DNA of 64,000 bases from Bacteriovoracaceae bacterium UBA6200 (lineage in GTDB: Bacteria > Bdellovibrionota > Bacteriovoracia > Bacteriovoracales > Bacteriovoracaceae), in assembly GCA_002422605.1 (NCBI GenBank), contig DISW01000023.1:372001-436000 (forward strand). Reading direction: 5' to 3'. Shown here in pieces: positions 1 to 8,399 of the stretch (its first letter is position 1; the number at the start of each line of letters is the position of its first letter). Made by a program: the position numbers and the translations under genes. The notes under the pieces were generated by a model. The model was not told where the DNA came from, searched no databases, and saw only the letters and a list, made by a program, of their open reading frames with translations.

Positions 1-114
1 TGCACCATGATTTTTAACGGTGAGAATTCCTTTAAGAATATCTCCCTGAACCCAATTTTCTTTATCAGTTTCAACGTTCCACTCGAGGGGTTTATTGAAA
101 AATGTTCCTTTCAT
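1..114 (-). CDS. N-terminal fragment of an unidentified protein, possibly arrestin/Spo0M-like
   Basis: An open frame begins with ATG at 114 and runs off the left edge, giving 38 residues starting MKGTFFNKPLEWNVETDK and ending KNHGA. There is no signal peptide. The pattern 'D..G..L.G.L.VKN' resembles the first strands of arrestin-like or Spo0M-like proteins, but this is a weak impression from a short fragment. The Shine-Dalgarno is poor (ACAGG close to the ATG). The gene lies just downstream of the terminator of the protease gene at 190-1044, so it is probably a separate transcription unit on the same strand. Its existence is likely; its function is unknown. Confidence 0.5.
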   Translation of the reverse strand, partial: MKGTFFNKPLEWNVETDKENWVQGDILKGILTVKNHGA

Positions 115-128
115 AACCTGTCCAAATG

Positions 129-170
129 AAAAAAGGGCCGGCCCGCTCCTGAATAAACAGGTTTTGGGCC
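129..170 (-). terminator. Rho-independent terminator of the secreted protease gene
   Basis: Read on the minus strand, GGCCC pairs with GGGCC around an inner CCTG/CAGG stem, followed by a run of six T. It begins about 20 nt after the stop codon of the gene at 190-1044. Confidence 0.65.
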
Positions 171-189
171 AACCCTTAGAGATTAAAAA

Positions 190-1044
190 TTAACGAGGCA
201 GTTCACAGCCTGGAAGATTTACGTCAATACGGAAATCAGGAGTGAGGCAAGAGTAAGTTTGGTAAGTCTGCTGACCGTAACGAACACCTTTTCTTACTGT
301 GATCTGACCGGCCTCATCGATTTCACAAGGATTATTCATTGTGCAACGACGGCCACTTTCATTAGAAGTGTTATTAATGGCGACGACCCGTCTTTCTCCG
401 CGAGCGATGATTGGTGAACCAGAAGTTCCACCAATAGTGTCACAGCCCTGAGTGTAGCGAACTGAATCAGTGAAGGTCCAAACATCTTCTTTCATTGCGA
501 AAACGAATCCATCGATCTCGCACGAGTAACCACGATCCCAGTAGCCAGAAATAATATCAATCGAAATGCCAGTTAGTGGACGTACTGTATCTAAGAGAAA
601 AGGACGAACTTTAGTTCTGTTCAAGATCTCATTGTATGTTTCATTGAGTTCATAATAGGCCATATCTGTATTTGTCATTGTGGCATAAAGAATCTTCGTA
701 GCATTGATGTTATGAAGCTTCATTTTGCTGTCAAAAATTTTCATTTTTCGAGGAGCAGAACGATTTGTCCAAACTTCACCTGGTTTAAGGAAACCGCCGG
801 GAGCACTGATACAGTGACCATTCGTCATAACGATCGCCTTACTGTGAACAGATTGACCATTGAAGGCCACGAGAGAGCCTGAACAGTTACTAAGTTTTAC
901 AATTCCTTCGAAGTCGTATCCAGCAGCTTCCATTGATGGAAGTGACTTTAAATGAGATTTCTCAAGAGCGTTGAACGGGGCTTCAGGAAAGGCCCAAGTG
1001 ATAGAGCTTGCTAGAGCAAGGGCAAGTACAAAAAGTGTCTTCAA
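190..1044 (-). CDS. Secreted trypsin-like (S1 family) serine protease
   Basis: The 284-residue protein has a signal peptide (residues 1-18, cleavage near TWA/FP) and the S1 catalytic triad in order: His77 in TNGHC, Asp127 in NTDMAYY and Ser208 in GGTSGSP. Several cysteines suit an exported, disulfide-bonded protein. It probably acts in the periplasm, medium or prey as a degradative protease. Family membership is clear from the motifs; the substrate is unknown. The start is TTG at 1044, chosen because a strong Shine-Dalgarno (AGGAGG, 1051-1056) sits at good distance and the signal peptide begins there. That Shine-Dalgarno is enclosed in a hairpin (see 1048-1076). A terminator follows at 129-170, so the gene is monocistronic. 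Confidence 0.88.
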   Translation of the reverse strand: MKTLFVLALALASSITWAFPEAPFNALEKSHLKSLPSMEAAGYDFEGIVKLSNCSGSLVAFNGQSVHSKAIVMTNGHCISAPGGFLKPGEVWTNRSAPRKMKIFDSKMKLHNINATKILYATMTNTDMAYYELNETYNEILNRTKVRPFLLDTVRPLTGISIDIISGYWDRGYSCEIDGFVFAMKEDVWTFTDSVRYTQGCDTIGGTSGSPIIARGERRVVAINNTSNESGRRCTMNNPCEIDEAGQITVRKGVRYGQQTYQTYSCLTPDFRIDVNLPGCELPR

Positions 1045-1047
1045 AAT

Positions 1048-1076
1048 GATCCTCCTCGATTTTTGAAAGGAGGATC
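1048..1076 (-). promoter_or_regulatory. Hairpin enclosing the Shine-Dalgarno of the secreted protease gene
   Basis: GATCCTCCT (1048-1056) and AGGAGGATC (1068-1076) form a perfect 9-bp stem with an 11-nt loop. In the minus-strand mRNA the 3' arm contains the AGGAGG Shine-Dalgarno of the TTG-started protease gene. Folding would hide the ribosome-binding site. The structure is seen directly; a regulatory role is inferred. Confidence 0.5.
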
Positions 1077-1132
1077 GTTATATCAAAGGCAGATACCCAC
1101 GTCCTTAGTTTGTAAGAATATTATAGATTATA

Positions 1133-1750
1133 TTAGGCCACCTTTAGCAGTGAGTTATTTTGTAGGATTTCTGAAATGATTGCCTCATACATGTGTTGAG
1201 TGAACTTGAGGTTATTCATAATCGCCAATTGCTGGTCTTCACTTAGTGAACTAATGGTTTTTAAAGCACCTTCAAGATGGACCGGGTCTTCACTCACATG
1301 GATTCGGGCAAAATGAACCCCTTTGTGATACTTCTGAACTTCTGTAAAGACTTCTTTACCCCAATGAACGGCAATGCCTTCCAAGAATAGGATGTATCCT
1401 AGTAGGGAAGTCCCTCCCTCAAATTGAATTCTGTAATATTGAGACTGATAAAAGGCTTCTGTAGCGTGGAGTGGCCTGAACTCGTTGATATTTCTATTCA
1501 TAAGTTGAAGGTCTTTCAATGCGATGGAATCATGGCGTGTTTCTTCGCCAAGATGCTTTTCAAAATGGTGACGTAGATCATCGTTTTTCAAGTAAGGAAG
1601 GGAGAATCCTAAAAGGGCAGTTGAATGTCGAACAAAAAAATAAGTTTGTGCCAGCCATTCCTGATAGACCTGAGGATTTCTAAAAGAATGGGGATGGCAA
1701 TTTTTCTTAAACTCTTCCATTGTTTTTAAAAATTCATCATTAATATTCAT
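1133..1750 (-). CDS. Haem-oxygenase-like diiron (HDO) protein, TENA/PqqC fold
   Basis: The 205-residue protein is all-helical with no signal peptide. It carries ligand-like positions Glu70/His73 (GEETRHD), Glu124 (LEGIAVHW) and His151, Asp155, His158 (HVSEDPVHLEG), the spacing expected of haem-oxygenase-like diiron oxygenases/oxidases and of the iron-containing redox enzyme family. These are cytosolic O2-using enzymes with varied substrates (fatty acids, guanidines, amino acids). Its start lies 16 nt after the stop of the GNAT-like gene at 1767-2477, so the two are almost certainly co-transcribed and may act on the same metabolite. The substrate is unknown; a TenA-like role is not supported. 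Confidence 0.7.
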   Translation of the reverse strand: MNINDEFLKTMEEFKKNCHPHSFRNPQVYQEWLAQTYFFVRHSTALLGFSLPYLKNDDLRHHFEKHLGEETRHDSIALKDLQLMNRNINEFRPLHATEAFYQSQYYRIQFEGGTSLLGYILFLEGIAVHWGKEVFTEVQKYHKGVHFARIHVSEDPVHLEGALKTISSLSEDQQLAIMNNLKFTQHMYEAIISEILQNNSLLKVA

Positions 1751-1766
1751 CTTGATCTCCTTTCTT

Positions 1767-2477
1767 TTAAGCAGCTTTTTTGATGTCTTGGGTATTAAGG
1801 GGAATCTCAGTACAGTGAAAATGCTGTTTCCAAAGCTTTTCGCACAAAGGTGCTAATTCTTTTTTAGCTACAAATTTTTCAAACCCCTCTTTGGTATAGG
1901 CCACCAGTTGAGCAGGAATCTCTTTTTCTCCTAAAACGAATTTGTGAATAGGATTCAAAATGATGGCCCCAATATCTTCTCCTGATGAATTCTGCATTCC
2001 TCTTGTGAGGTTCAGGCATCCGGCCATGACTTCCTTGTCAGAATAATAAAAACGAAGATAGGAAAATAATGAAATGATTTCTTTCCAGCGGACAACTTGC
2101 CCTTTGCCGGCAAAGGCCGGATCAACAGTAAATTGAGTGCAAATAATACTCTTAGTTGAAATATTTTTAAGCCTTCTAAGTGATAACTCGTCCCAGGCAC
2201 TAAACCATCCCAGATCACTAAGAGGACCTATGTTGAGGTCTCCGTGTGAAAAACAGCAAAGCCCTACACATTGGGACTGATAAAAGAGGACACCCATCTC
2301 ATCTGGTAGGAGAAACCCGTCTGAACGCAGATGTGAGGTTATATTTTGTTCTTCACGATACTTTTCCCATGCTTTTCTCCAGGTCATATAGGCCGCATGA
2401 TACTCAGCCTCGAGTCCTTCTGGGGCCTGTCGAGTCGGCATTATGATATATCGACAATCCTTAATCCAATCTTCCAT
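1767..2477 (-). CDS. GNAT-like acyltransferase, partner of the diiron protein
   Basis: The protein of 236 residues contains a segment FTVDPAFAGKGQVVRWKEI that resembles GNAT motif A (beta-strand, pyrophosphate-binding loop, helix), then CLNLTRGMQNSSGED, reminiscent of N-acyl amino acid or autoinducer synthase folds. Assignment to the GNAT superfamily is tentative. ATG at 2477 is preferred because GGGAG lies 5 nt upstream; an in-frame TTG at 2522 has no ribosome-binding site. It is the first gene of a two-gene unit with the HDO protein at 1133-1750. A plausible but unproven reading is a small acylated-metabolite pathway, with this enzyme acylating and the diiron enzyme oxidising. Confidence 0.5.
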   Translation of the reverse strand: MEDWIKDCRYIIMPTRQAPEGLEAEYHAAYMTWRKAWEKYREEQNITSHLRSDGFLLPDEMGVLFYQSQCVGLCCFSHGDLNIGPLSDLGWFSAWDELSLRRLKNISTKSIICTQFTVDPAFAGKGQVVRWKEIISLFSYLRFYYSDKEVMAGCLNLTRGMQNSSGEDIGAIILNPIHKFVLGEKEIPAQLVAYTKEGFEKFVAKKELAPLCEKLWKQHFHCTEIPLNTQDIKKAA

Positions 2478-2602
2478 CGCTACTCCCGGTTTGTGGCAGG
2501 AATAATGATAACGTTGATTCAAACTTAAAGCGGAAGAAGAGGAAGAGTTCTTTTTAAGTGGTGAGACTTACGTTACGAAATGAGTGCTATATAAAGAAAA
2601 AT

Positions 2603-4129
2603 TTAGGATTGAAGATGTGGAATTACTGAAGATGTTGGCATTTCATTCTGAATATGAAGTTTAGAATGTGAACCATTAGATTTCTTAAGTTTGATAGAGA
2701 TGGTAGTCCCTTTATTTACTCCATCTGAATGAAGGTTATAACTAGCTCCAAACTGATTCAAAAAGTAACCCATAACAATCATTCCAAAACCTGAACCTGT
2801 CTCTCCATTCGTTCCATGGGTGGAGCTGAGAAGTCGTCTTTCCATACGATCTTTTTTTATACCGATTCCATTATCGCGGAACTGAACTGTGACCTCATCC
2901 TCCATATCGATAACTGAAATAATGATATCTGATCCTTCATGAGAAAATTTAATGGAGTTAGATAGGATATTTGAAAACACATGCTCATTCAGGGCATGCT
3001 CTTCAGCTCTCACAAAAATATTTTCTAAATGATCATTCTTATAAATGACTTTGATTTTTTTATCATTAAGTCTTGATTCAAATTGAGAGATTAATTGATT
3101 AATAGAATGATCCAAAGAAACGTTTTGAATATTTAAAAAGCTTGCTTGGTTTCGGGTAACAATCGCATTACGAATTCTAGTCACCATTTTCAAGGCAGAA
3201 TCAACACTTAAAGATACCTTCCCAATGATTTTTTTGTAGTCTTCTGGCGGGATTCGTCCTGATTCAATCATGCTGACGTATGCATTAATTACGGTTAATG
3301 GATTAGCGATATCGTGAGAAATTGTTTTTATCAATATCTCATTCATTTCTCGCTCATCTTCCAGATGCATGTTCGTTTTCTTAAGTTCTTGTGAGAATTC
3401 TTCTTTTAAAGTTATCTGGTGCTCTAGAGTTTTATAAAGTTCATCAATTTCTACACTAGATGAAGCACTCACGCCTGAGATTTTTGTTAAGGCCAGTTCC
3501 AGATTCTTTCGTTCATGGTCCTCACGTCGTTGGTTAAACATAAGAGGAAGAAAGATGGAAACACATTGATATTGAATAATGGCAAGACCCCAACCCCACC
3601 AAGAAGCAGAGTCATCTAACCTGAAAAAGGCGAAATTAAAATGGTTAACGATACCTGTGGCCATCGTTAAACCCATGCCTTTTTCTACCCAGCTTGACTC
3701 TTTCCTTTGAGTTACCAATGTGTCCCAGACATTTGGAAAAAGAGGTAAAGCGGTTGCAAAAGTTACTGGTAACAATGAGGTTGTGAAATCTGTTTGAGTA
3801 GCAAAAATTAAATAAGCAGAAACTGAAGCCCCAACAAAGTAAACGACCGTATAGAACGGAAGATTAAAGCGCAATCCCCTAGAATCCATGAGCATCTTGG
3901 TAACGAACATTGTAGGAATAATTTGAAAGAAATAAGACACTGCAATCTGGGTTTCGTTTCTACTGAGGATAGCAGCAGTAACAAAAGTCAGCAGAAGTGT
4001 TGGCCAGTATAAAACGAGCTGGGTGAAGTCTTTATAATTGGTTCTGATCCTTGCCGCCAGTGCAATACTGAAGTTAAGGACAGTTATTCCTACCAAGAAT
4101 AAGAAGATAAATTTTTGGGCCAATTCCAT
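2603..4129 (-). CDS. Membrane-bound sensor histidine kinase
   Basis: The first 200 residues hold about six hydrophobic segments, followed by a coiled coil (about 205-265). The HisKA phospho-acceptor is His272 in ISHDIANPL. The HATPase_c domain has the N box around Asn391 (NILSNSIKF), the G1 box DNGIGI (419-424) and the glycine-rich lid GSGFGM (445-450), so the kinase looks catalytically complete. The N-terminal membrane sensor has no recognisable named domain. No response regulator is adjacent; the nearest is the receiver-only protein at 11254-11643, so it is an orphan kinase here. The C-terminal 25 residues are Ser/His-rich and probably disordered. Confidence 0.88.
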   Translation of the reverse strand: MELAQKFIFLFLVGITVLNFSIALAARIRTNYKDFTQLVLYWPTLLLTFVTAAILSRNETQIAVSYFFQIIPTMFVTKMLMDSRGLRFNLPFYTVVYFVGASVSAYLIFATQTDFTTSLLPVTFATALPLFPNVWDTLVTQRKESSWVEKGMGLTMATGIVNHFNFAFFRLDDSASWWGWGLAIIQYQCVSIFLPLMFNQRREDHERKNLELALTKISGVSASSSVEIDELYKTLEHQITLKEEFSQELKKTNMHLEDEREMNEILIKTISHDIANPLTVINAYVSMIESGRIPPEDYKKIIGKVSLSVDSALKMVTRIRNAIVTRNQASFLNIQNVSLDHSINQLISQFESRLNDKKIKVIYKNDHLENIFVRAEEHALNEHVFSNILSNSIKFSHEGSDIIISVIDMEDEVTVQFRDNGIGIKKDRMERRLLSSTHGTNGETGSGFGMIVMGYFLNQFGASYNLHSDGVNKGTTISIKLKKSNGSHSKLHIQNEMPTSSVIPHLQS

Positions 4130-4201
4130 AAACTAACTTTACCTTGAGGTAGAATTATTCACAACATACAGATGATTTACCTGTCAAACTTACATGCCTG
4201 T

Positions 4202-4996
4202 CTAAAGTTCATCACCGGCGGGTTCAAATAAAGGCTTGAAATCACCAAGATCTTTAGATTCTTCTAGAAGAGCCAGGAGATCATAATCCAAGATCCGGTA
4301 AAGATCAGAGAAGCTCTGAAGAACATAATAAAGTGGTTGGGGGATATCAATTCGATAAGGGGTTCTTAAGGCTTTCAATGGATCGAAGTCTTCTCTTTTA
4401 GGAATAGGGCTTTCAACTGAATAAACAGTTTCATGAATTGAAGAAAGCATTCCACCGCCATAGGCCTTTATGCCGTTATTTGTGTGAACTAATCCAAATT
4501 CAACTGTGAACCAGAATAAACGAAAAATGCGGCGGCGGTCTTTTCCATTTAAGGAAAGGGCGATTTTGCCAAACTCCTCCATAAAGCGGGCATAGTCGGA
4601 GAAGGTAAGAAGAGGCACGTGCCCGTAGAACTCATGGAAGATATCCGGTTCTTCGATGTAATCGAGTTCCTCAGGAGTTCTAATGAAGCTTGCCGCAGGA
4701 AACTTTTTATTAGCAAGTAAGGTGAAAAAATCTTTAGCAGGAATCAAGGCCGGAACGACTTCTACTTCCCAGCCGCTTAAGTTTTTTAAACGGGAGTTAA
4801 TTTCAGTGTGTTGAGGAACATGATCTAAGGAAAAACCAATGCGTTCAAGACCTTCTAAGAATTCCGGACTGGCTCGGGTCTTTACCGTTTCTGTTTGTCT
4901 GGTGATGAGAGTCTTCCATGTATTATTTTCTGCAGTTGTCCAATCAATGAGCCCATTGGCATTAGGTTGTTTGGAAACATAAGTTGTCTTTGTCAT
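4202..4996 (-). CDS. phhA: Phenylalanine 4-monooxygenase
   Basis: The 264-residue cytosolic enzyme converts phenylalanine to tyrosine using O2 and a tetrahydropterin. The family signature IFHEFYGHVP supplies iron ligands His121 and His126, and Glu166 in WFTVEFG completes the facial triad. The length matches bacterial single-domain enzymes lacking a regulatory ACT domain. ATG at 4996 is chosen: AAGGGA lies about 7 nt upstream, and the ATG overlaps the TGA of the acyltransferase gene in the classic ATGA arrangement (4993-4996), implying translational coupling. An in-frame TTG at 5002 is less likely. A PTPS-family gene at 42854 could relate to pterin supply, but that is speculation. Confidence 0.93.
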   Translation of the reverse strand: MTKTTYVSKQPNANGLIDWTTAENNTWKTLITRQTETVKTRASPEFLEGLERIGFSLDHVPQHTEINSRLKNLSGWEVEVVPALIPAKDFFTLLANKKFPAASFIRTPEELDYIEEPDIFHEFYGHVPLLTFSDYARFMEEFGKIALSLNGKDRRRIFRLFWFTVEFGLVHTNNGIKAYGGGMLSSIHETVYSVESPIPKREDFDPLKALRTPYRIDIPQPLYYVLQSFSDLYRILDYDLLALLEESKDLGDFKPLFEPAGDEL

Positions 4997-5667
4997 GGAC
5001 AATCCCTTTCTAGTCTTTGCTGCAAGTCCTGAACCATTTGAATTTTACGTTCCCAAGGATTTTCAGAGAACATTTTCTTGTACTCAGAAATATCATGATA
5101 GCTGAAGTTCATTTTTATGCTTCTAAAGAGTTTTGGAAAGTGTTCACCAGGGGCCTGGATATGGTGGAGGCCGCCGGAAAAAGCGAGGATCATCCCACCC
5201 TCATTAAGATGTTCGATGATATCAACGGCCCCGCCCCGAACAGTCATAGGTTTTCCATATTTATCAAGACCATTCGGTCTTTTCATTCGGCCTTCAGCGG
5301 CAATAAAAATAACTGAATCTGGCCTGATTGATTTTAAATAATTACCCCAGGTGGCGTCTTTTCTTCGTGACACTGACGCAATATGGGGAATCATTAATTT
5401 CCAAAAGCGCCCGACAATAGGCCGATTTAAAGTGATATCTGCTCCTGGAACATTCATATGGCCTGCCAGATGCCATAAATAAGAAAAAGGTAAGGCCTGA
5501 ATATAGAGAGGCTCGAAGAGGGAAGTGTGATTGAGGAAAACGTATAACTTAGCTTTTTTCCAGTGATCCTTTGGAGGAACATTTAACCATTGAAACTTCG
5601 CTCGGAAAAAAATCCAGGAAACTGTTTTAACAAAAGATAAAATGAGAAAGGCCATGAATCGACGCAT
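4993..5667 (-). CDS. PlsC-like lysophospholipid acyltransferase
   Basis: The 224-residue protein has an N-terminal hydrophobic helix (residues 5-20) and the acyltransferase block NHTSLFEP, an H-x4-E variant of the usual H-x4-D. The later block AAEGRMKRPNG corresponds to the PEGTRS-type glycerophosphate-binding motif. It is expected to acylate lysophosphatidic acid or a related acceptor at the inner membrane. It is first in a unit with phhA, whose start overlaps its stop by 4 nt. Glu in place of Asp in the catalytic motif is uncommon but occurs in this superfamily, so the exact acceptor is uncertain. Confidence 0.75.
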   Translation of the reverse strand: MRRFMAFLILSFVKTVSWIFFRAKFQWLNVPPKDHWKKAKLYVFLNHTSLFEPLYIQALPFSYLWHLAGHMNVPGADITLNRPIVGRFWKLMIPHIASVSRRKDATWGNYLKSIRPDSVIFIAAEGRMKRPNGLDKYGKPMTVRGGAVDIIEHLNEGGMILAFSGGLHHIQAPGEHFPKLFRSIKMNFSYHDISEYKKMFSENPWERKIQMVQDLQQRLERDCP

Positions 5668-5704
5668 GAGCTATTGTAGACTGGCCGGCATAGGCCTTTC
5701 AAGC

Positions 5705-5716
5705 TAGAGTTTTCCC
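5705..5716 (+). promoter_or_regulatory. Putative -10 box of a leaderless gene
   Basis: TAGAGT (5705-5710) is followed by six nucleotides and then the ATG at 5717. No Shine-Dalgarno is present in the 25 nt upstream. This places the predicted transcription start at or beside the start codon. The -35 region is weak. Confidence 0.4.
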
Positions 5717-6568
5717 ATGACCCAGCAATTTTTCTCTATACTGCTTGCCCTGACAACAATTTTAATGTGGGGAAGTCTCGCTACCCTGGGAAACTTACTC
5801 ATTCACTTGCCCCCTTTTTATATTTTGGGGATTTGTTTTATTTTAGGTTCTCTACCTTCATGGTTTCGTCCCAAAAAAATGTTCCCAAATCTGAGGATAT
5901 TTGCTTTTGGAGTGGCGGGCATGTTTGGCTATCATTTTTTTCTCTTTTCCTCTTTCCGTTATGCGCCGGCGATTGAGGCCAATTTAATTAATTATTTATG
6001 GCCGGTCATCATGGTAATTTTAACTCCAGCTTTTTTTAGGGAGGAGAAACTAAAATTTTATCATCTTCTTGGAGGCATTTTGGCCATTCTAGGATCGGTG
6101 GTTTTAGTTTTGGGTGAGGGAGGTACGCTTAAAAGTGAATTTATCCCGGGCTATTTACTTGCCCTTGGAGCGGCCATTTTATGGCCAATATATTCTATTG
6201 GTAAAAAGAAACTTCCTCCAACTTCAGTCTGGAGTGTTGGAGGTTTTTGTCTAGGGACGGGAATTTTGTGTTTTATGGCCCATTTTTGGCTGGAACCAAG
6301 GGTGGTTTTGCAAGGTCATGATGTTTGGAAATTAATCGTGATAGGTATTGGTCCCTGCGGATTGGCCTTTTATACCTGGGATCGCGCTCTTTTAATTGGC
6401 GATTCACGGATCATAGGCGCCTTGTCTTATCTTACCCCCGTCATTTCTACTCTGGGACTTATCTTTTTTGGAGGGCAGTCATTAGAGGATCATATTTTAA
6501 TTGCGATGTTATTAATTATTTCCGGGGCAAGCTCAGGAATTTTAGACATTGTTTTTACAAAAAGATAA
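5717..6568 (+). CDS. EamA/DMT-family exporter, YddG-like
   Basis: The 283-residue protein has about ten transmembrane helices arranged as two EamA repeats. The segment EANLINYLWPVIMVILTP and the downstream FYTWDRALLIGDSRIIGALSYLTP resemble the YddG branch, which exports aromatic amino acids and some drugs across the inner membrane. It lies divergent to the phhA unit, consistent with handling aromatic amino acids, although that link is inference. It has no Shine-Dalgarno and appears leaderless (see 5705-5716). The next gene, a CDF exporter, starts 20 nt after its stop with its own ribosome-binding site. Confidence 0.82.
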   Translation: MTQQFFSILLALTTILMWGSLATLGNLLIHLPPFYILGICFILGSLPSWFRPKKMFPNLRIFAFGVAGMFGYHFFLFSSFRYAPAIEANLINYLWPVIMVILTPAFFREEKLKFYHLLGGILAILGSVVLVLGEGGTLKSEFIPGYLLALGAAILWPIYSIGKKKLPPTSVWSVGGFCLGTGILCFMAHFWLEPRVVLQGHDVWKLIVIGIGPCGLAFYTWDRALLIGDSRIIGALSYLTPVISTLGLIFFGGQSLEDHILIAMLLIISGASSGILDIVFTKR

Positions 6569-6588
6569 GCTGATAGTCAGGAGTCATA

Positions 6589-7494
6589 ATGGAACACTGT
6601 ACGATTGGTCATGAAGATACTGGCGTTTTTCTAGCGAATGAGCGGAAAACCAAATTGGTTACAGCGATTTCGATCGTTACCATGATAGTTGAAATCAGCG
6701 TAGGTTACTGGTCCCAATCAATGGCCTTGTTGGCCGATGGCTGGCATATGGCCTCACACTCAATGGCCTTTATTTTGTCCCTGTTTGTCTATTATCTTTA
6801 TCGTCACCCAAGATTTCGTGCTTCATTTACTTTCGGTGGAGGAAAAATTCTTTCACTTGGTGGCTATACGAGTTCACTTTTGTTGATCTTTATTGCAGGG
6901 TCAATGATTTATGAATCCTTCTTCTCATTTTTTGAAACCAAGTCCATTCATTACGAAGAAGCTTTGATCGTGGCCGGGTTTGGTTTAATTATTAATTTGG
7001 TTTGTGCCAAAATTCTCCATACTGGCGATGATCATCATCATCACGATCACCATGATCACGATCACAAGCATGATCATCATCATCACGACCATAATCATCA
7101 AAGTGCTTATGTCCACGTTCTTACTGATGCTTTAACTTCGGTTTTGGCCATCTTCGCTCTCATTATGGGTAAATGGCAGGGATGGAGCTGGCTAGATCCA
7201 GCAGTCGGTATGATTGGCGGTATTGTTGTAATGAAATGGGCCATTAATTTGATCCGTCAAAGTGGAATGGATCTTCTGGATGCCCATGAAGACTCTATTG
7301 ATCGTGATAGATTAGTCAAAGTTCTGGAAGAAGACGGGTCAAAAGTGATGGATATCCATCTTTGGAAATTGGCCCCAGGGCAAGTGGGTTGTGAGATTGT
7401 GATAAAGAATAATCAGAATCAAGGATCGGCCGATTACCGGGATCTGATTCAAACCCAATTTGAGATCCATCATCTGATCATTGAAGTGATTTAA
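6589..7494 (+). CDS. dmeF: CDF-family divalent metal exporter, DmeF-like
   Basis: The 301-residue protein has six predicted membrane helices. CDF metal-site motifs are present: LLADGWHMASH in helix 2 and HVLTDALTSV in helix 5. A striking His/Asp-rich cytosolic loop (about residues 145-172, nearly all His and Asp) separates helices 4 and 5, typical of DmeF/CzcD-type exporters that bind Zn, Co or Ni. Expected role: proton-driven efflux of divalent metal from the cytosol. The DmeF subtype is the best fit by layout but the preferred metal cannot be read from sequence. CAGGAG precedes the ATG. Its stop abuts the convergent gene at 7495. Confidence 0.85.
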   Translation: MEHCTIGHEDTGVFLANERKTKLVTAISIVTMIVEISVGYWSQSMALLADGWHMASHSMAFILSLFVYYLYRHPRFRASFTFGGGKILSLGGYTSSLLLIFIAGSMIYESFFSFFETKSIHYEEALIVAGFGLIINLVCAKILHTGDDHHHHDHHDHDHKHDHHHHDHNHQSAYVHVLTDALTSVLAIFALIMGKWQGWSWLDPAVGMIGGIVVMKWAINLIRQSGMDLLDAHEDSIDRDRLVKVLEEDGSKVMDIHLWKLAPGQVGCEIVIKNNQNQGSADYRDLIQTQFEIHHLIIEVI

Positions 7495-8382
7495 TTAAAA
7501 CCCCATCCCCATAAGATGTATTCCTTTGAGGGTTACGTGGTTCTGAAACTTCTTTAAATAATCCAGAAATAAAACATCCTCAACTTTGCCTGCGGTACTT
7601 GCATGGCGGAGGTAGAGTTTTTTATTTTTCCAGAAGAGAAAGCCCTGGTGGGAAATATTCTGATGAGTGCCTGCCGCCTCTGTTAAATCCCAGTTTGGTC
7701 TTACAAAGTTAACCAGGGAAGCTTGTGGTACTTTGTTTAAAAGCTCGGGGCGGGCAAGGAGCGTTTTTATAGAGACATACGGAACAGTCGCTTTTTGAAT
7801 GACGTAGTTCACGGCTTCCGCATGAAGTTCACCTAATCTTTCTTCCTTCTCGGCCATGGTGCCATTAATTAAGATAATCTGCTCCACTTTATGGGACTTA
7901 AGCCAGCCAGGGAAATTGATGTCCGCTTGTGCCAGTTGAATATGCGCCTTTCCAAAAGTCTCGGCGGTAATCTCAAGCAGTTGGCCTGTGTGAATGTTAT
8001 TTGGAATCCATTGGAGATCTGTGAAATGGTTTCTTTTTAAATAACCAATGATCCCGTCTTCATAGCGGATGTTGTTGAGAAGATACTCAAACTCATCCAC
8101 ATCTTTTGCCTGGGCCAGGGCCATGATGGTTTCAACATAAGTTGTGCAATCAAAAGTATCAAAACGGTAAAGTGGATCCTGATCATACTTTCCAAGAGGA
8201 CCTTCTCCTAAGGGACCGTTCTTTCCATAAGGAAGACCGACAAACATTCGGGAGAAAGCTTCAAGTTTAATTGCAGTTGAGTTCTCGGAACGATAACTTT
8301 CAAGAATTCGGGCCGCCTCTTCCCGGGGAGCGGCCAAGGCGAAAGAACTCATAAAGAAGAGGATTGGGAGAAGTTTTAACAT
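7495..8382 (-). CDS. Secreted DUF1460 (NlpC/P60-like) amidase/peptidase
   Basis: The 295-residue protein has a signal peptide (about residues 1-17, FALA/AP). The DUF1460 fold is indicated by the Cys nucleophile block DTFDCTTYVET, the His block ISHQGFLF and the late LRHASTAGKV. Members of this family hydrolyse N-acetylmuramoyl-L-alanine or related cell-wall amide bonds, so periplasmic peptidoglycan turnover, or attack on prey wall, is plausible. It lies 17 nt downstream of the large AarF-like gene (8400-11204) and may be co-transcribed with it. There is no terminator between it and the convergent CDF gene. Confidence 0.75.
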   Translation of the reverse strand: MLKLLPILFFMSSFALAAPREEAARILESYRSENSTAIKLEAFSRMFVGLPYGKNGPLGEGPLGKYDQDPLYRFDTFDCTTYVETIMALAQAKDVDEFEYLLNNIRYEDGIIGYLKRNHFTDLQWIPNNIHTGQLLEITAETFGKAHIQLAQADINFPGWLKSHKVEQIILINGTMAEKEERLGELHAEAVNYVIQKATVPYVSIKTLLARPELLNKVPQASLVNFVRPNWDLTEAAGTHQNISHQGFLFWKNKKLYLRHASTAGKVEDVLFLDYLKKFQNHVTLKGIHLMGMGF

Positions 8383-8399
8383 GTCTTAATTACCCATAT

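Noticed and set aside
7029..7105. Repetitive CATCAC-type DNA stretch as a possible tandem repeat element
   Set aside because: It encodes the His/Asp-rich metal loop of the CDF exporter and is explained by the protein.
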